Shown one piece after another: positions 29,417-37,592 of a stretch of DNA of 64,000 bases (the first letter of the stretch is position 1; every line of letters begins with the position of its first letter). The translations under genes and the position numbers were made by a program. The stretch is from positions 310,001-374,000 of the forward strand of contig NZ_FOEI01000002.1 in NCBI RefSeq assembly GCF_900110615.1, written 5' to 3'. The notes under the pieces are model-generated. The model worked only from the letters and a program-made list of their open reading frames with translations. It was not told the origin of the DNA and made no database searches. The DNA is from Flavobacterium urocaniciphilum. Its GTDB lineage: Bacteria; Bacteroidota; Bacteroidia; Flavobacteriales; Flavobacteriaceae.

Positions 29417-29464
29417 ATACGACAAATTTCGTATTGTACTAAAAGCATAATTGGTTCAATTTTG
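29415..29464 (+). promoter_or_regulatory. Operator 2 and promoter
   Basis: AATACG (29416-29421), 8-nt spacer, CGTATT (29430-29435), then CAATTTTG (29457-29464), a -7 box with one mismatch. Centre to last base of the box is again 38.5 nt. It drives the 29482 gene and probably the sensor kinase. Confidence 0.72.
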
Positions 29465-29481
29465 TAGAAAACTTATGCTTT

Positions 29482-29757
29482 ATGATTTTCACTTTTGCCA
29501 TATTGATATTTTTATTGTTTTTGTGGATTTATTGTTTGTTGAAAAACAACAATCAAATCAGATCAGAACATTATAAGAAGATAAGTGAACTTAAAGCAAC
29601 AATTTATTCGTTGCATTTAAAAGAAAAACAATTGAACGAAAAGGTTTTAATTAGTAAAAATTTTGATGTTACTTTCAAAAATGATTTCAAATTAATTGGT
29701 GCTGAAATTGTTTCATTGCAAGAATTTTTTTTAAAGTTAATTTCTGAAAAAAAATAA
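29482..29757 (+). CDS. Small membrane protein with coiled-coil tail
   Basis: 91 residues. One N-terminal membrane helix (2-20, IFTFAILIFLLFLWIYCLL) is followed by a cytoplasmic-type coiled coil (about 25-91, EHYKKISELKATIYSLHLKEKQLNEKVL). No family recognised. It starts 18 nt after the -7 box of operator 2 and ends 26 bp before the sensor histidine kinase, so it is probably the first gene of the kinase unit. A role in tuning the kinase at the membrane is a guess from position. Confidence 0.65.
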   Translation: MIFTFAILIFLLFLWIYCLLKNNNQIRSEHYKKISELKATIYSLHLKEKQLNEKVLISKNFDVTFKNDFKLIGAEIVSLQEFFLKLISEKK

Positions 29758-29783
29758 GTAACTTTATAAAAAATGCAGATACA

Positions 29784-31664
29784 ATGATTAAAAAAATTAC
29801 TTGTTTTATTTTCGTTTTATTTTCTTTGCAATCCTTTTGTCAAAATTTGCAAAAAATTTTAGTCAAAGCATATACTTCCCAGGATTCTTCAGATTATTAT
29901 TTTAAAAAAGCCAAAAAAGCTATCGTTTCTGTAGCAGATGAAGGCGAGTTTTATTTTTGTAAAAGCGCTCGTCAAGCTGATTTTGGTTCTGCAGATAGTG
30001 CAATTTATTACGCTAATATTGCTATCCCTAAACTTAAAGAAGGAAAAAGTCATAATTCGTTATTAACAGTTTATAATAATTTAGGTCATATTTATAACGG
30101 TAAAGGTCAATATGACAAAGCTATTAACTATAGAATTGAAGCGTTAAAAATAGCTGAAAGTCAGAAAAAAACTAATTATATTGGACATTTATATACTTAT
30201 ATTTCTTATGATTATCATGATTTTGAAAATTATGAAAAAGGAATTTTTTATGGTAAAAAAGCGCTTCAAACATTTACCAATGATAAAGCTTCAAAAGGTA
30301 CAGATTATCATTCAGCATTAAATGCTATTGCGATTAATTATGATGATTGGAATAAACCTGAATTGGCTTTGTATTATCATAAATTAAATTTCAAATATGT
30401 AAAAGGAAAAGATACGTTAATACTAGATAACACGTATAATAACATTGGAAATACACTTTTAAAACAGAAGAAATTCGCGGAAGCAAAAAAGTGGATAGTA
30501 CGTTCCAAAAAAATTATCGATTATAAAGTCAAAATGAAAATGCAAACGGTTGCAGATTATGAATATGCAACTTATTATACCAATTTAGCAACCATTGCAT
30601 CTGAATTAAATGAGTTTGAAGATGCCGACAAGTATTTCGATTTAGCTTTTAAATATTCAAAAAAATGTAATGTAGCAGAGAAACTTCGCGATTATTATTT
30701 TCAGAAAGCGAAATACAATAAGAAAAGAAACAATCTTTCTGAAACGATAAAAGAACAGGAAAATTACATTAAACTTAGAGATTCAATATACAATGTTGAG
30801 CGAGATGAAGCATTGGCAAAAATGGAAGTCAAATACCAAACAGAGAAAAAACAGAAACAACTTTTAATTGCCAAAAATCAAATTTTAGAAAAAGAAGAAG
30901 AAAATGAAAAGAAAACGTATTGGTTAATTTTTGCATCATTTTTAATCCTTTCTAGTGTAATTATTGGATATTTGTTTTTCCGTCAGCAAAAGCTTAAAAA
31001 CAAACAACAAGAGCATGAATTTGAATTGAAAAATGCCATTGCAGCAATTGAAACTCAAAATAAATTGCAAGAACAACGGTTAACAATTTCGAGAGATTTG
31101 CATGATAATATTGGTGCTCAATTAACTTTTATCATTTCTTCCGTAGAAAATTTAAAATTTGGATTTCCGAATATAGATGATAAAATTTCAAATCATCTTA
31201 GTAAAATAAGCAACTTTACAAAAGATACAATTGTAGAGCTTCGTGATACCATTTGGGCCATGAATAGCCATGATATTAATATCGTTGATTTGCGTAGTCG
31301 CTTATTGAATTTTATTGAAAAAGCTCAAATTTCATCCTTACAAACTAATTTTAAATTTACTATTGACGATTCGTTAAGTCAAATGAAAATTTCTTCTTTA
31401 CAAGGTATTAATATTTATAGAGTGATACAAGAAGCAGTAAATAATGCTATTAAACATGCAAATGCTCAAAATATTGAAATTTCTGCTAAAGAAATTAATA
31501 ATGCATTAGTGTTTGATATTTTTGATGATGGAGTTGGATTTAAATTTGATGATATTGTTCAAGGAAATGGACTTCATAACATGAAAAAGCGAATAGAAGA
31601 AATTGGCGGACAATTTCAATTGAATTCAACCGAAAAAGGAACTCATATAACTATTACAATTTAA
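29784..31664 (+). CDS. Sensor histidine kinase with periplasmic TPR domain (HisKA_3 type)
   Basis: 626 residues. A signal peptide (1-20) is followed by a TPR-rich sensor region (about 35-330; for example YNNLGHIYNGKGQYDKAINYRIEALKIA), a membrane helix (379-399), a coiled coil and a HisKA_3 dimerisation domain with the phospho-accepting His440 in RDLHDNIGAQL. The ATP-binding domain has the N-box EAVNNAIKHA (550-559), G1 DDGVGF (581-586) and G2 GNGLHNM (594-600). In this class the partner is a NarL/LuxR-type response regulator, which is the gene at 31824. The input to the TPR region is unknown. Confidence 0.93.
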   Translation: MIKKITCFIFVLFSLQSFCQNLQKILVKAYTSQDSSDYYFKKAKKAIVSVADEGEFYFCKSARQADFGSADSAIYYANIAIPKLKEGKSHNSLLTVYNNLGHIYNGKGQYDKAINYRIEALKIAESQKKTNYIGHLYTYISYDYHDFENYEKGIFYGKKALQTFTNDKASKGTDYHSALNAIAINYDDWNKPELALYYHKLNFKYVKGKDTLILDNTYNNIGNTLLKQKKFAEAKKWIVRSKKIIDYKVKMKMQTVADYEYATYYTNLATIASELNEFEDADKYFDLAFKYSKKCNVAEKLRDYYFQKAKYNKKRNNLSETIKEQENYIKLRDSIYNVERDEALAKMEVKYQTEKKQKQLLIAKNQILEKEEENEKKTYWLIFASFLILSSVIIGYLFFRQQKLKNKQQEHEFELKNAIAAIETQNKLQEQRLTISRDLHDNIGAQLTFIISSVENLKFGFPNIDDKISNHLSKISNFTKDTIVELRDTIWAMNSHDINIVDLRSRLLNFIEKAQISSLQTNFKFTIDDSLSQMKISSLQGINIYRVIQEAVNNAIKHANAQNIEISAKEINNALVFDIFDDGVGFKFDDIVQGNGLHNMKKRIEEIGGQFQLNSTEKGTHITITI

Positions 31665-31667
31665 GTT

Positions 31668-31717
31668 AAATACGATAAATTACGTATTTACTCACATAAT
31701 CTATTCTGCTACATTTG
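31668..31717 (+). promoter_or_regulatory. Operator 3 and promoter
   Basis: Perfect 7-bp arms AAATACG (31668-31674) and CGTATTT (31683-31689) with an 8-nt spacer, then TACATTTG (31710-31717). Spacing is 38.5 nt. It precedes the 31-residue peptide and the response regulator, which implies autoregulation if that regulator binds here. Confidence 0.78.
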
Positions 31718-31731
31718 GATTTTAATCCAGT

Positions 31732-31827
31732 ATGAAAAAAGCTAGAATAGAAATAGTTGTCCTAATTGTTGTAGTAATAATTATATTGCTAAACTTATAT
31801 ATTTATATAAATACATTTTCAAAATGA
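31732..31827 (+). CDS. 31-residue membrane peptide overlapping the response regulator start
   Basis: ATG to TGA, 31 codons. The peptide starts MKKARIE, is then almost entirely hydrophobic (about 20 residues, rich in valine, isoleucine and leucine) and ends NTFSK: a single membrane helix with a positive cytoplasmic end. Its stop overlaps the start of the response regulator as ATGA, so translation would be coupled. It starts 15 nt after the operator-3 -7 box, exactly where a first gene should be. No family recognised. Confidence 0.6.
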   Translation: MKKARIEIVVLIVVVIIILLNLYIYINTFSK

Positions 31828-32465
31828 TAAAAATTGCAATTGTTGACGATAATACTTTTCTACAAAAAGCGATCCAAGAAAAATTATCTTTTTTTAATGA
31901 AATTGAAATCAAATTTACCGCAGTTGAAGGTGTAGATTTGATGCAAAAACTGGATAAAAATCATAATATCGATTTAATTCTAATGGATATTGAAATGCCA
32001 AAAATGAATGGTATTGAAGCCACAGAATTAGTGAAAAATAAATTTCCACATATTAAAATAATCATGCTGACTGTTTTTGATAATGATGAGAATATTTTTA
32101 AAGCAATTAAAGCCGGAGCGGATGGATATTTTTTAAAAGAAGTGAATCCACAAGAATTATTTAACGGCATACAAGATACTTTAGCGGGTGGTGCCGCCAT
32201 GACACCTTCAATTGCTTTAAAAACCTTAAAATTGTTAAGAGAACCTATTGTTTTCGAATCTGAAAATGAAGATATAGTTTTAACAACAAGAGAAATTGAA
32301 GTTCTAGAACAACTGAGTAAAGGTTTGAAATATCAAGTTATAGCAGAAAACCTTTTTTTGTCTGTAGGGACAATACGAAAACATGTAGAAAATATTTATA
32401 ATAAACTACAGGTGCATAATAAATTGGAAGCAGTTCAAAAAGCAAAAAACAACAAACTGATTTAA
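31824..32465 (+). CDS. NarL/LuxR-type response regulator
   Basis: 213 residues. Receiver domain 1-120 with the acidic pair Asp8-Asp9, phospho-accepting Asp55 (LILMDIEMP), Thr83 and Lys105, all in the expected places. A GerE/LuxR helix-turn-helix spans about 151-207 (LTTREIEVLEQLSKGLKYQVIAENLFLSVGTIRKHVENIYNKL). It is the natural partner of the HisKA_3 kinase upstream. The five AATACG-N8-CGTATT palindromes of this cluster are the best candidate binding sites; binding is inferred, not seen. One of them lies 135 nt upstream of this gene. Confidence 0.94.
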   Translation: MIKIAIVDDNTFLQKAIQEKLSFFNEIEIKFTAVEGVDLMQKLDKNHNIDLILMDIEMPKMNGIEATELVKNKFPHIKIIMLTVFDNDENIFKAIKAGADGYFLKEVNPQELFNGIQDTLAGGAAMTPSIALKTLKLLREPIVFESENEDIVLTTREIEVLEQLSKGLKYQVIAENLFLSVGTIRKHVENIYNKLQVHNKLEAVQKAKNNKLI

Positions 32466-32469
32466 TTAA

Positions 32470-32518
32470 TATACGTATTTATACGTATTTTTTTGTATTT
32501 AGGCATGCTATAAATTTG
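32470..32518 (+). promoter_or_regulatory. Operator 4 and promoter
   Basis: TATACG (32470-32475; one mismatch to the consensus arm), spacer TATTTATA, CGTATT (32484-32489), then TAAATTTG (32511-32518). Spacing is 38.5 nt. An in-frame TTG of the next gene (32516) lies inside the -7 box, which rules it out as a start. Confidence 0.75.
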
Positions 32519-32533
32519 TTAAAACTTTATATT

Positions 32534-34918
32534 ATGAAAAAACATTATCTTTTTTTTTTATTAACTGCATTATTGGGTTTCAGCCAGCAGCCTACTTTGG
32601 TTAAAGATGTAACTTCTACATTAAACCCAAATGCATTGTCTACTTCTCAAATTCCATGGAATAATTGTGTGTGGAATGGTAAAGCTTTTTATTCTGGTTC
32701 AGGTTCAAACAGATTAGTTGTAACTGATGGAACGAATGCAGGAACAGTAGGGATTTCTAATCTTGGAGGTGAAACAATTTCTAAAATAATTCCAGCACAA
32801 GATTTTGTATATGTAATTACTTCCGTTACAACTTTTACTCCATCTATTTCTGCAACTGATAAGATTTGGAAAACGGATGGAACTCCTGCAGGAACTGTTT
32901 TAGTGAAGACTTTAGGTACTACAAGTTTATCTGAAATTAATATTTATTATAGCGTTGAAGGTCATAAAAAAAATTATTCTTTAGATGGAAATGTTCTTTA
33001 TTTTTCAGCCAAAGATGCTACAAATGGAGTTGAAATTTGGAGGACTGATGGAACAACTATAGGTACATATATTGTTAAAGATATTATGACCGGAATTTCT
33101 GGTAGCGCTCCAGCTGGATTTTGTAAAATTGGATCTGATGTGATTTTCAAAGCTTCTTCTGTTGGAAATCCTGGTAAATTATGGAAAACTGATGGGACTG
33201 ATATTGGAACTTCTCAGATTCCAGTAACGGAGCCTTTCTATATAGTGAATTCAGATATGGTTAAGTTGGGTAATAAAGTAGTTTTCTTTGCTCATAATAC
33301 TGTTGACGGATATGAACCATATGTTAGTGATGGAACCGCATCTGGTACATTTATGTTGAAAAATATTAATCCTGGTGGAAATTCATTACCAACACAAGCT
33401 CAAGGATTACATTTAAAAGTAGTTGGGAATTATTGTTTTTTTATTGCAAATGATGGTGTAGATTTTGGACTTTGGAGAACTGATGGTACAACTGCAGGAA
33501 CGATAAAACTTAACTCAGAAAATAATAACATTAGTGATTCTGCATATTCTGCAGTAGATAATGAAAAATTATGGTACATAAATTATAATTTTTCTGGATC
33601 AGGAGCCAATTCTAAATTGATTGTTACTGATGGTACAATTGAAGGTACTAGTGTGGTGCATTCTACTTTAAGTTATCCTCAAAATTTAAAAGTTTATAAA
33701 GGTTCTGTATGGATGCAATCGCGCGACTTAGGTTCGCCAGCAAATGCAGAAGTATGGAGAAGTGACGGTTTACAAGTGAATACAAATTTAGCTTTCGATG
33801 TTGGAAATGGTGCTTTTAGTTCAAATCCAAACGGATTCTTTGAATTAAATGGGAAATTATATTTCTTTGGTGAATATAATTCTAATAATAATTTTGGATT
33901 ATTTCAATTTAATGGTGATTTCACTTTTAATGGAAGTGTTAATTCAGATTGGAATAATAAAAATAATTGGAATAGTACTTTAGTGCCAAATTCTTCTGAT
34001 AATGTAACAATACCTTCAGGATATTCAATTTCTACATCGGCAAGTGCATATGCTCGAAATATTAGTGTTGCTTCCCCCATAAACCTTAATGTTGGAAATT
34101 TGAATATTTATGGAACAGCTTCTTTAAATAATTCAGCAAAAATTACCTTAAATAATAATAGTTTAATTTTAAAAGGAAAAACAGCATCTGCAACCGGAGA
34201 TTTAACTTCATATATCGTTACAAACGGAACAGGAAAAGTTTCGGTTGAAAATGTTGATGTAGCTAGAGGAATAGTAAATTTACCTATTGGAACATCTACT
34301 ACTTTTAATCCAGTTTTATTGACCAATTCGGGTGTAAATGATACTTTTTCTGCACGAGTTGAGACGGGTATATCATCTACTTATTCAGGAGAAATACCAG
34401 GAAGTTTATTAACTAATAATGCAGTTAATGCTACTTGGTTTATAAATGAAGCTACAGCAGGTGGTAGTAATGTTAGTTTAGGTTTGCAATGGAACACTTC
34501 TCAGGAACTTTCTGGATTTGATAGGAATAATGCAAAAATGGGTCATTTTAATGGTGTTTTATGGGATGGATTTTCGGGTGCTTTATCTGGTACAGACCCA
34601 TATACTTATTTGGTTAATGGAATTTCAACATTTTCACCGTTTAGTATACAAAACAATAGTGTGCTTTCTGAGGAAGAGTTTAATGTTACTACTAGTTTTA
34701 TTAAATTATTTCCAAATCCTTCAAATGGAGAGTTTTCAATAAATATATCTGAAGATTTAAGAGGAAGTAATGTTTCAATTTACAATTTGATAGGGCAAAA
34801 AGTTATGAGTTTTGAAATGAATGATTTAATTACGAATACTAATTTAAATTCGGGAATTTATATTATTTCAATTATTAAAGAAGGTAAAAAGTTTACTGAA
34901 AAAATTATTATTAAATAA
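32534..34918 (+). CDS. ELWxxDGT-repeat protein, T9SS cargo (type A sorting domain)
   Basis: 794 residues from the ATG at 32534. A signal peptide (MKKHYLFFLLTALLGFSQQ) is followed by about seven ELWxxDGT-like repeats (KIWKTDGTPAGT, EIWRTDGTTIGT, KLWKTDGTDIGT, LWRTDGTTAGT, EVWRSDG), a propeller-like surface domain, then a beta-rich middle region starting WNNKNNWNSTLVPNSSDNVTIP. The last 75 residues are a type A T9SS sorting domain (IKLFPNPSNGEFSINI, NLIGQKVMSFE, LNSGIYIISIIKEGKKFTEKIIIK). The protein should cross the outer membrane and stay at the surface or be released. Directly under operator 4. Confidence 0.9.
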   Translation: MKKHYLFFLLTALLGFSQQPTLVKDVTSTLNPNALSTSQIPWNNCVWNGKAFYSGSGSNRLVVTDGTNAGTVGISNLGGETISKIIPAQDFVYVITSVTTFTPSISATDKIWKTDGTPAGTVLVKTLGTTSLSEINIYYSVEGHKKNYSLDGNVLYFSAKDATNGVEIWRTDGTTIGTYIVKDIMTGISGSAPAGFCKIGSDVIFKASSVGNPGKLWKTDGTDIGTSQIPVTEPFYIVNSDMVKLGNKVVFFAHNTVDGYEPYVSDGTASGTFMLKNINPGGNSLPTQAQGLHLKVVGNYCFFIANDGVDFGLWRTDGTTAGTIKLNSENNNISDSAYSAVDNEKLWYINYNFSGSGANSKLIVTDGTIEGTSVVHSTLSYPQNLKVYKGSVWMQSRDLGSPANAEVWRSDGLQVNTNLAFDVGNGAFSSNPNGFFELNGKLYFFGEYNSNNNFGLFQFNGDFTFNGSVNSDWNNKNNWNSTLVPNSSDNVTIPSGYSISTSASAYARNISVASPINLNVGNLNIYGTASLNNSAKITLNNNSLILKGKTASATGDLTSYIVTNGTGKVSVENVDVARGIVNLPIGTSTTFNPVLLTNSGVNDTFSARVETGISSTYSGEIPGSLLTNNAVNATWFINEATAGGSNVSLGLQWNTSQELSGFDRNNAKMGHFNGVLWDGFSGALSGTDPYTYLVNGISTFSPFSIQNNSVLSEEEFNVTTSFIKLFPNPSNGEFSINISEDLRGSNVSIYNLIGQKVMSFEMNDLITNTNLNSGIYIISIIKEGKKFTEKIIIK

Positions 34919-34940
34919 TTTGTGTTTGTGATAAGTATAG

Positions 34941-34990
34941 AAAATACGTATTTATACGTATTTTCTTTTGTTTTATGAAGATAATATTTG
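34941..34990 (+). promoter_or_regulatory. Operator 5 and promoter
   Basis: Perfect 8-bp arms AAAATACG (34941-34948) and CGTATTTT (34957-34964), spacer TATTTATA identical to operator 4, then AATATTTG (34983-34990). The spacing is 37.5 nt, one less than the others, and the -7 box is weaker. Confidence 0.7.
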
Positions 34991-35066
34991 TCAATATTTA
35001 ATTTTTCATTAGGTTTAATTTAAATATTAAAATAATACACAAAATTTAACCAAGCTATTTATATAT

Positions 35067-37142
35067 ATGATTAAAAAAATTTATTATTTATTATTGTCAT
35101 TAATGACAACAATAGTTTACAGTCAAAAAGTATTATTTGAAGACAATTTTGATACCAATGCCAATGGTTGGGCACTTTCAAATGACGGTTATAATGTAAC
35201 AGTTGATAAAGGTAAGATGTTTATTGAAAATACGCATCTTCAAAATTCAAAATGGAGTTTATATGACGTTTCATTTGATGCAGGAACGACAGATTTTGAT
35301 GTAGAAGCAACTATTCAATTAGAGTCTTCAGTTGCCGATAATGCTTATTACGGAATTGTACTTTGTGGTTATTCAGATAATTCAGATTATAGGGTTTTTC
35401 AACTATCTGCGAATAGATATTTTCAAATTTATCATTACTATAACAAAGAGTTTCATTATTTAAAAGAATGGGAAAAAAATGATATAGTTAAAGGGAAAGG
35501 AAATAAAAATCTTTTACGAATAGAAAAACGTGCTCATTTAACAAAGTTTTTTATTAATGGAACTATGGTTTTTCAAACGTCTGAAAATTTATATTATGGT
35601 TCAAAATTTGGGTTTATTCTTGACAAACAAACATCAATTTCAGTAGATAATTTAAAAATTACTCAAGTTCCTTTTAGTATTGATGTTGTGGAATCTTTCA
35701 ATCCAAATATTAAAATGACAAAAATGCCAGAATCAATTTCTTCTAAAGAGTTTGAGGAAGCAAATCCGGTTATTTCTCCAGATGGTAAAACATTGTTTTG
35801 TGCTAGAAAAGATTGTAGTTTAAATTTAGATTCTACAAAAGATGATGTTTGGTTTAGCAGTAAAGATGCAAACGGAAATTGGTCTGAAATGAAAAATTTA
35901 GGTAGACCTATCAATAACAATGATTATAACTTTGTAATATCATGTTCACCAGATAATAATACGCTTTTAATTGGAAATACTTATAATAGCGATGGTTCTG
36001 TTAAAGGTCCAGGTTTGTCAATAGCGAGTAGAAGTATTAGTGGTTGGAATGTTCCACAAGAAGTTGTAATGGAAGATTATCAGAATAAAAATAAATTTGT
36101 GGCTTATTTTTTAACTAACGACAATAAACACTTACTTATTTCTGTAGAACGAGATGGAGGTTATGGTTTTAAAGATCTATACATTTGCGAATTAAAACCT
36201 GATAATACTTGGTCTAAGCCTAAAAATTTAGGAAATGTTATCAATACTTTTGAAGAAGAAACGAATCCATTTTTAGCATCCGATGGTAAAACACTTTATT
36301 TCTCTAGTAAAGGTCATCCTGGATATGGAGCATTCGATTTATTTGTATCGAAACGATTAGATGATTCTTGGACGAATTGGTCGAAACCTCAAAATTTAGG
36401 AAATGTGATTAATTCTGTAGATTATGAATTAAGTATTTTCTTATCGGCAAAAGGAGATAAAGCTTATATTGGTAAATCGAGTGATATTTATGAAGTAGAT
36501 AATTCGGTAAAAATTGATCCTGTTGTTTTAATTAAAGGAAAAGTATACGATAATAAAACAAAGAAAACACTAAGTGTGCCAATTGTATATAATAATTTAA
36601 AAAACAATACAAATTCTGGAAAGGCTATTTCAAATCCTGTAGACGGAAGTTATTCAATTGTATTGCCATTTGGTCAGAAATATAGTTTTATGGCTGAAAA
36701 AGAAGGGTATTATGCCGTAACTGAAAACATTGATATAACAAACCTAAATGAATATAAAGAAATTGAAGTGGATTTATATTTGAGTCCGATTGAAAAAGGA
36801 GAAGTTATTCGATTGAATAATATATTCTTCGATTCTGGGAAGTATGACTTATTATCGGAATCATATGCAGAATTAGATAAATTACATGCAATTTTATTGA
36901 ATAACCCAAGTATGAAAATTGAAATATCAGGTCATACTGATGCTGTAGGTTCAGATACAGATAATATGAGTTTGTCTAATAATAGAGCAAATGCAGTAAT
37001 GCAATATTTATTAAAGAAAGGAGTGAATGGAAATCGTTTATCTTCGAAAGGTTATGGAGAAACTAAGTTTATAGCCACAAACGATACAGAAAAAGGTAAA
37101 CAAAAAAACAGACGTGTAGAATTTCTGATTTTAGATTTATAA
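35067..37142 (+). CDS. PD40/OmpA-family outer-membrane protein
   Basis: 691 residues. Signal peptide (MIKKIYYLLLSLMTTIVYSQ), then a lectin/LamG-like sandwich (about 25-205, FEDNFDTNANGWALSNDGYNV, SVDNLKI), PD40-type propeller blades (NPVISPDGKTLFCAR, NPFLASDGKTLYFSSKGHPGYGAFDLF), a carboxypeptidase-like domain (about 490-570) and a C-terminal OmpA domain (about 580-690) with the peptidoglycan-binding motif GHTDAVGSDTDNMSLSNNRA and NRRVEF. It would be held to peptidoglycan at the outer membrane. Operator 5 lies 77 nt upstream and a perfect hairpin terminator follows. Confidence 0.9.
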   Translation: MIKKIYYLLLSLMTTIVYSQKVLFEDNFDTNANGWALSNDGYNVTVDKGKMFIENTHLQNSKWSLYDVSFDAGTTDFDVEATIQLESSVADNAYYGIVLCGYSDNSDYRVFQLSANRYFQIYHYYNKEFHYLKEWEKNDIVKGKGNKNLLRIEKRAHLTKFFINGTMVFQTSENLYYGSKFGFILDKQTSISVDNLKITQVPFSIDVVESFNPNIKMTKMPESISSKEFEEANPVISPDGKTLFCARKDCSLNLDSTKDDVWFSSKDANGNWSEMKNLGRPINNNDYNFVISCSPDNNTLLIGNTYNSDGSVKGPGLSIASRSISGWNVPQEVVMEDYQNKNKFVAYFLTNDNKHLLISVERDGGYGFKDLYICELKPDNTWSKPKNLGNVINTFEEETNPFLASDGKTLYFSSKGHPGYGAFDLFVSKRLDDSWTNWSKPQNLGNVINSVDYELSIFLSAKGDKAYIGKSSDIYEVDNSVKIDPVVLIKGKVYDNKTKKTLSVPIVYNNLKNNTNSGKAISNPVDGSYSIVLPFGQKYSFMAEKEGYYAVTENIDITNLNEYKEIEVDLYLSPIEKGEVIRLNNIFFDSGKYDLLSESYAELDKLHAILLNNPSMKIEISGHTDAVGSDTDNMSLSNNRANAVMQYLLKKGVNGNRLSSKGYGETKFIATNDTEKGKQKNRRVEFLILDL

Positions 37143-37143
37143 G

Positions 37144-37178
37144 AAAAAGGGTTAACTTAATTAAGTTAACCCTTTTTT
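37144..37178. terminator. Terminator after the PD40/OmpA gene
   Basis: A perfect long palindrome around AATT (AAAAAGGGTTAACTT and its complement) with a T run. It closes the regulated cluster and faces the rhodanese gene on the other strand. Confidence 0.9.
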
Positions 37179-37227
37179 AAATATAAAAATATGTGTTGAG
37201 GATGTATTATCCCGGTTTGGTTGTTGT

Positions 37228-37536
37228 TTATAATTTAGATTCTAAAGATTGCCATCCGCCACCATTCATAGATTCAATTCCATTGCGGTTTAAAATTGCA
37301 TTGGCTTGAGCGCTTCTCATGCCACTTTTGCAACATACGATTACAGGTTTATTCAATTTTTTAATATCGGAAATTTTAGTTTCGATAATTTGTAAAGGAA
37401 TGTTTTTTGAATTTTTAATATGACCCGATGCGAACTCTTCGTAGGTTCTTACATCAATAATAATTGCATCTTTTTGAGTAAATTCTGCTATGCTTTTTGA
37501 TTTGTCTCCAAATCCTAATAAATCTAAAATGCCCAT
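37228..37536 (-). CDS. Rhodanese-like domain protein
   Basis: 102 residues from the ATG at 37536; an upstream in-frame start would precede the promoter box. A single rhodanese domain with active-site loop CCKSGMRS (catalytic cysteine is the second of the pair CC) and the typical DVRTYEEFASGHIKNSKNIP. Such proteins carry persulfide sulfur. The N-terminal GILDLLGFGDKSK is a short lead-in common in Bacteroidota. Monocistronic, cytoplasmic. Confidence 0.9.
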   Translation of the reverse strand: MGILDLLGFGDKSKSIAEFTQKDAIIIDVRTYEEFASGHIKNSKNIPLQIIETKISDIKKLNKPVIVCCKSGMRSAQANAILNRNGIESMNGGGWQSLESKL

Positions 37537-37547
37537 AACTTTTTTTT

Positions 37548-37555
37548 CAAAGATA
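37548..37555 (-). promoter_or_regulatory. -7 box for the rhodanese gene
   Basis: TATCTTTG on the minus strand, 11 nt before the ATG at 37536, again an almost leaderless message. Confidence 0.55.
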
Positions 37556-37592
37556 TGGGCATTAGATATAAAACTAAGTAACAAAAGTTACG

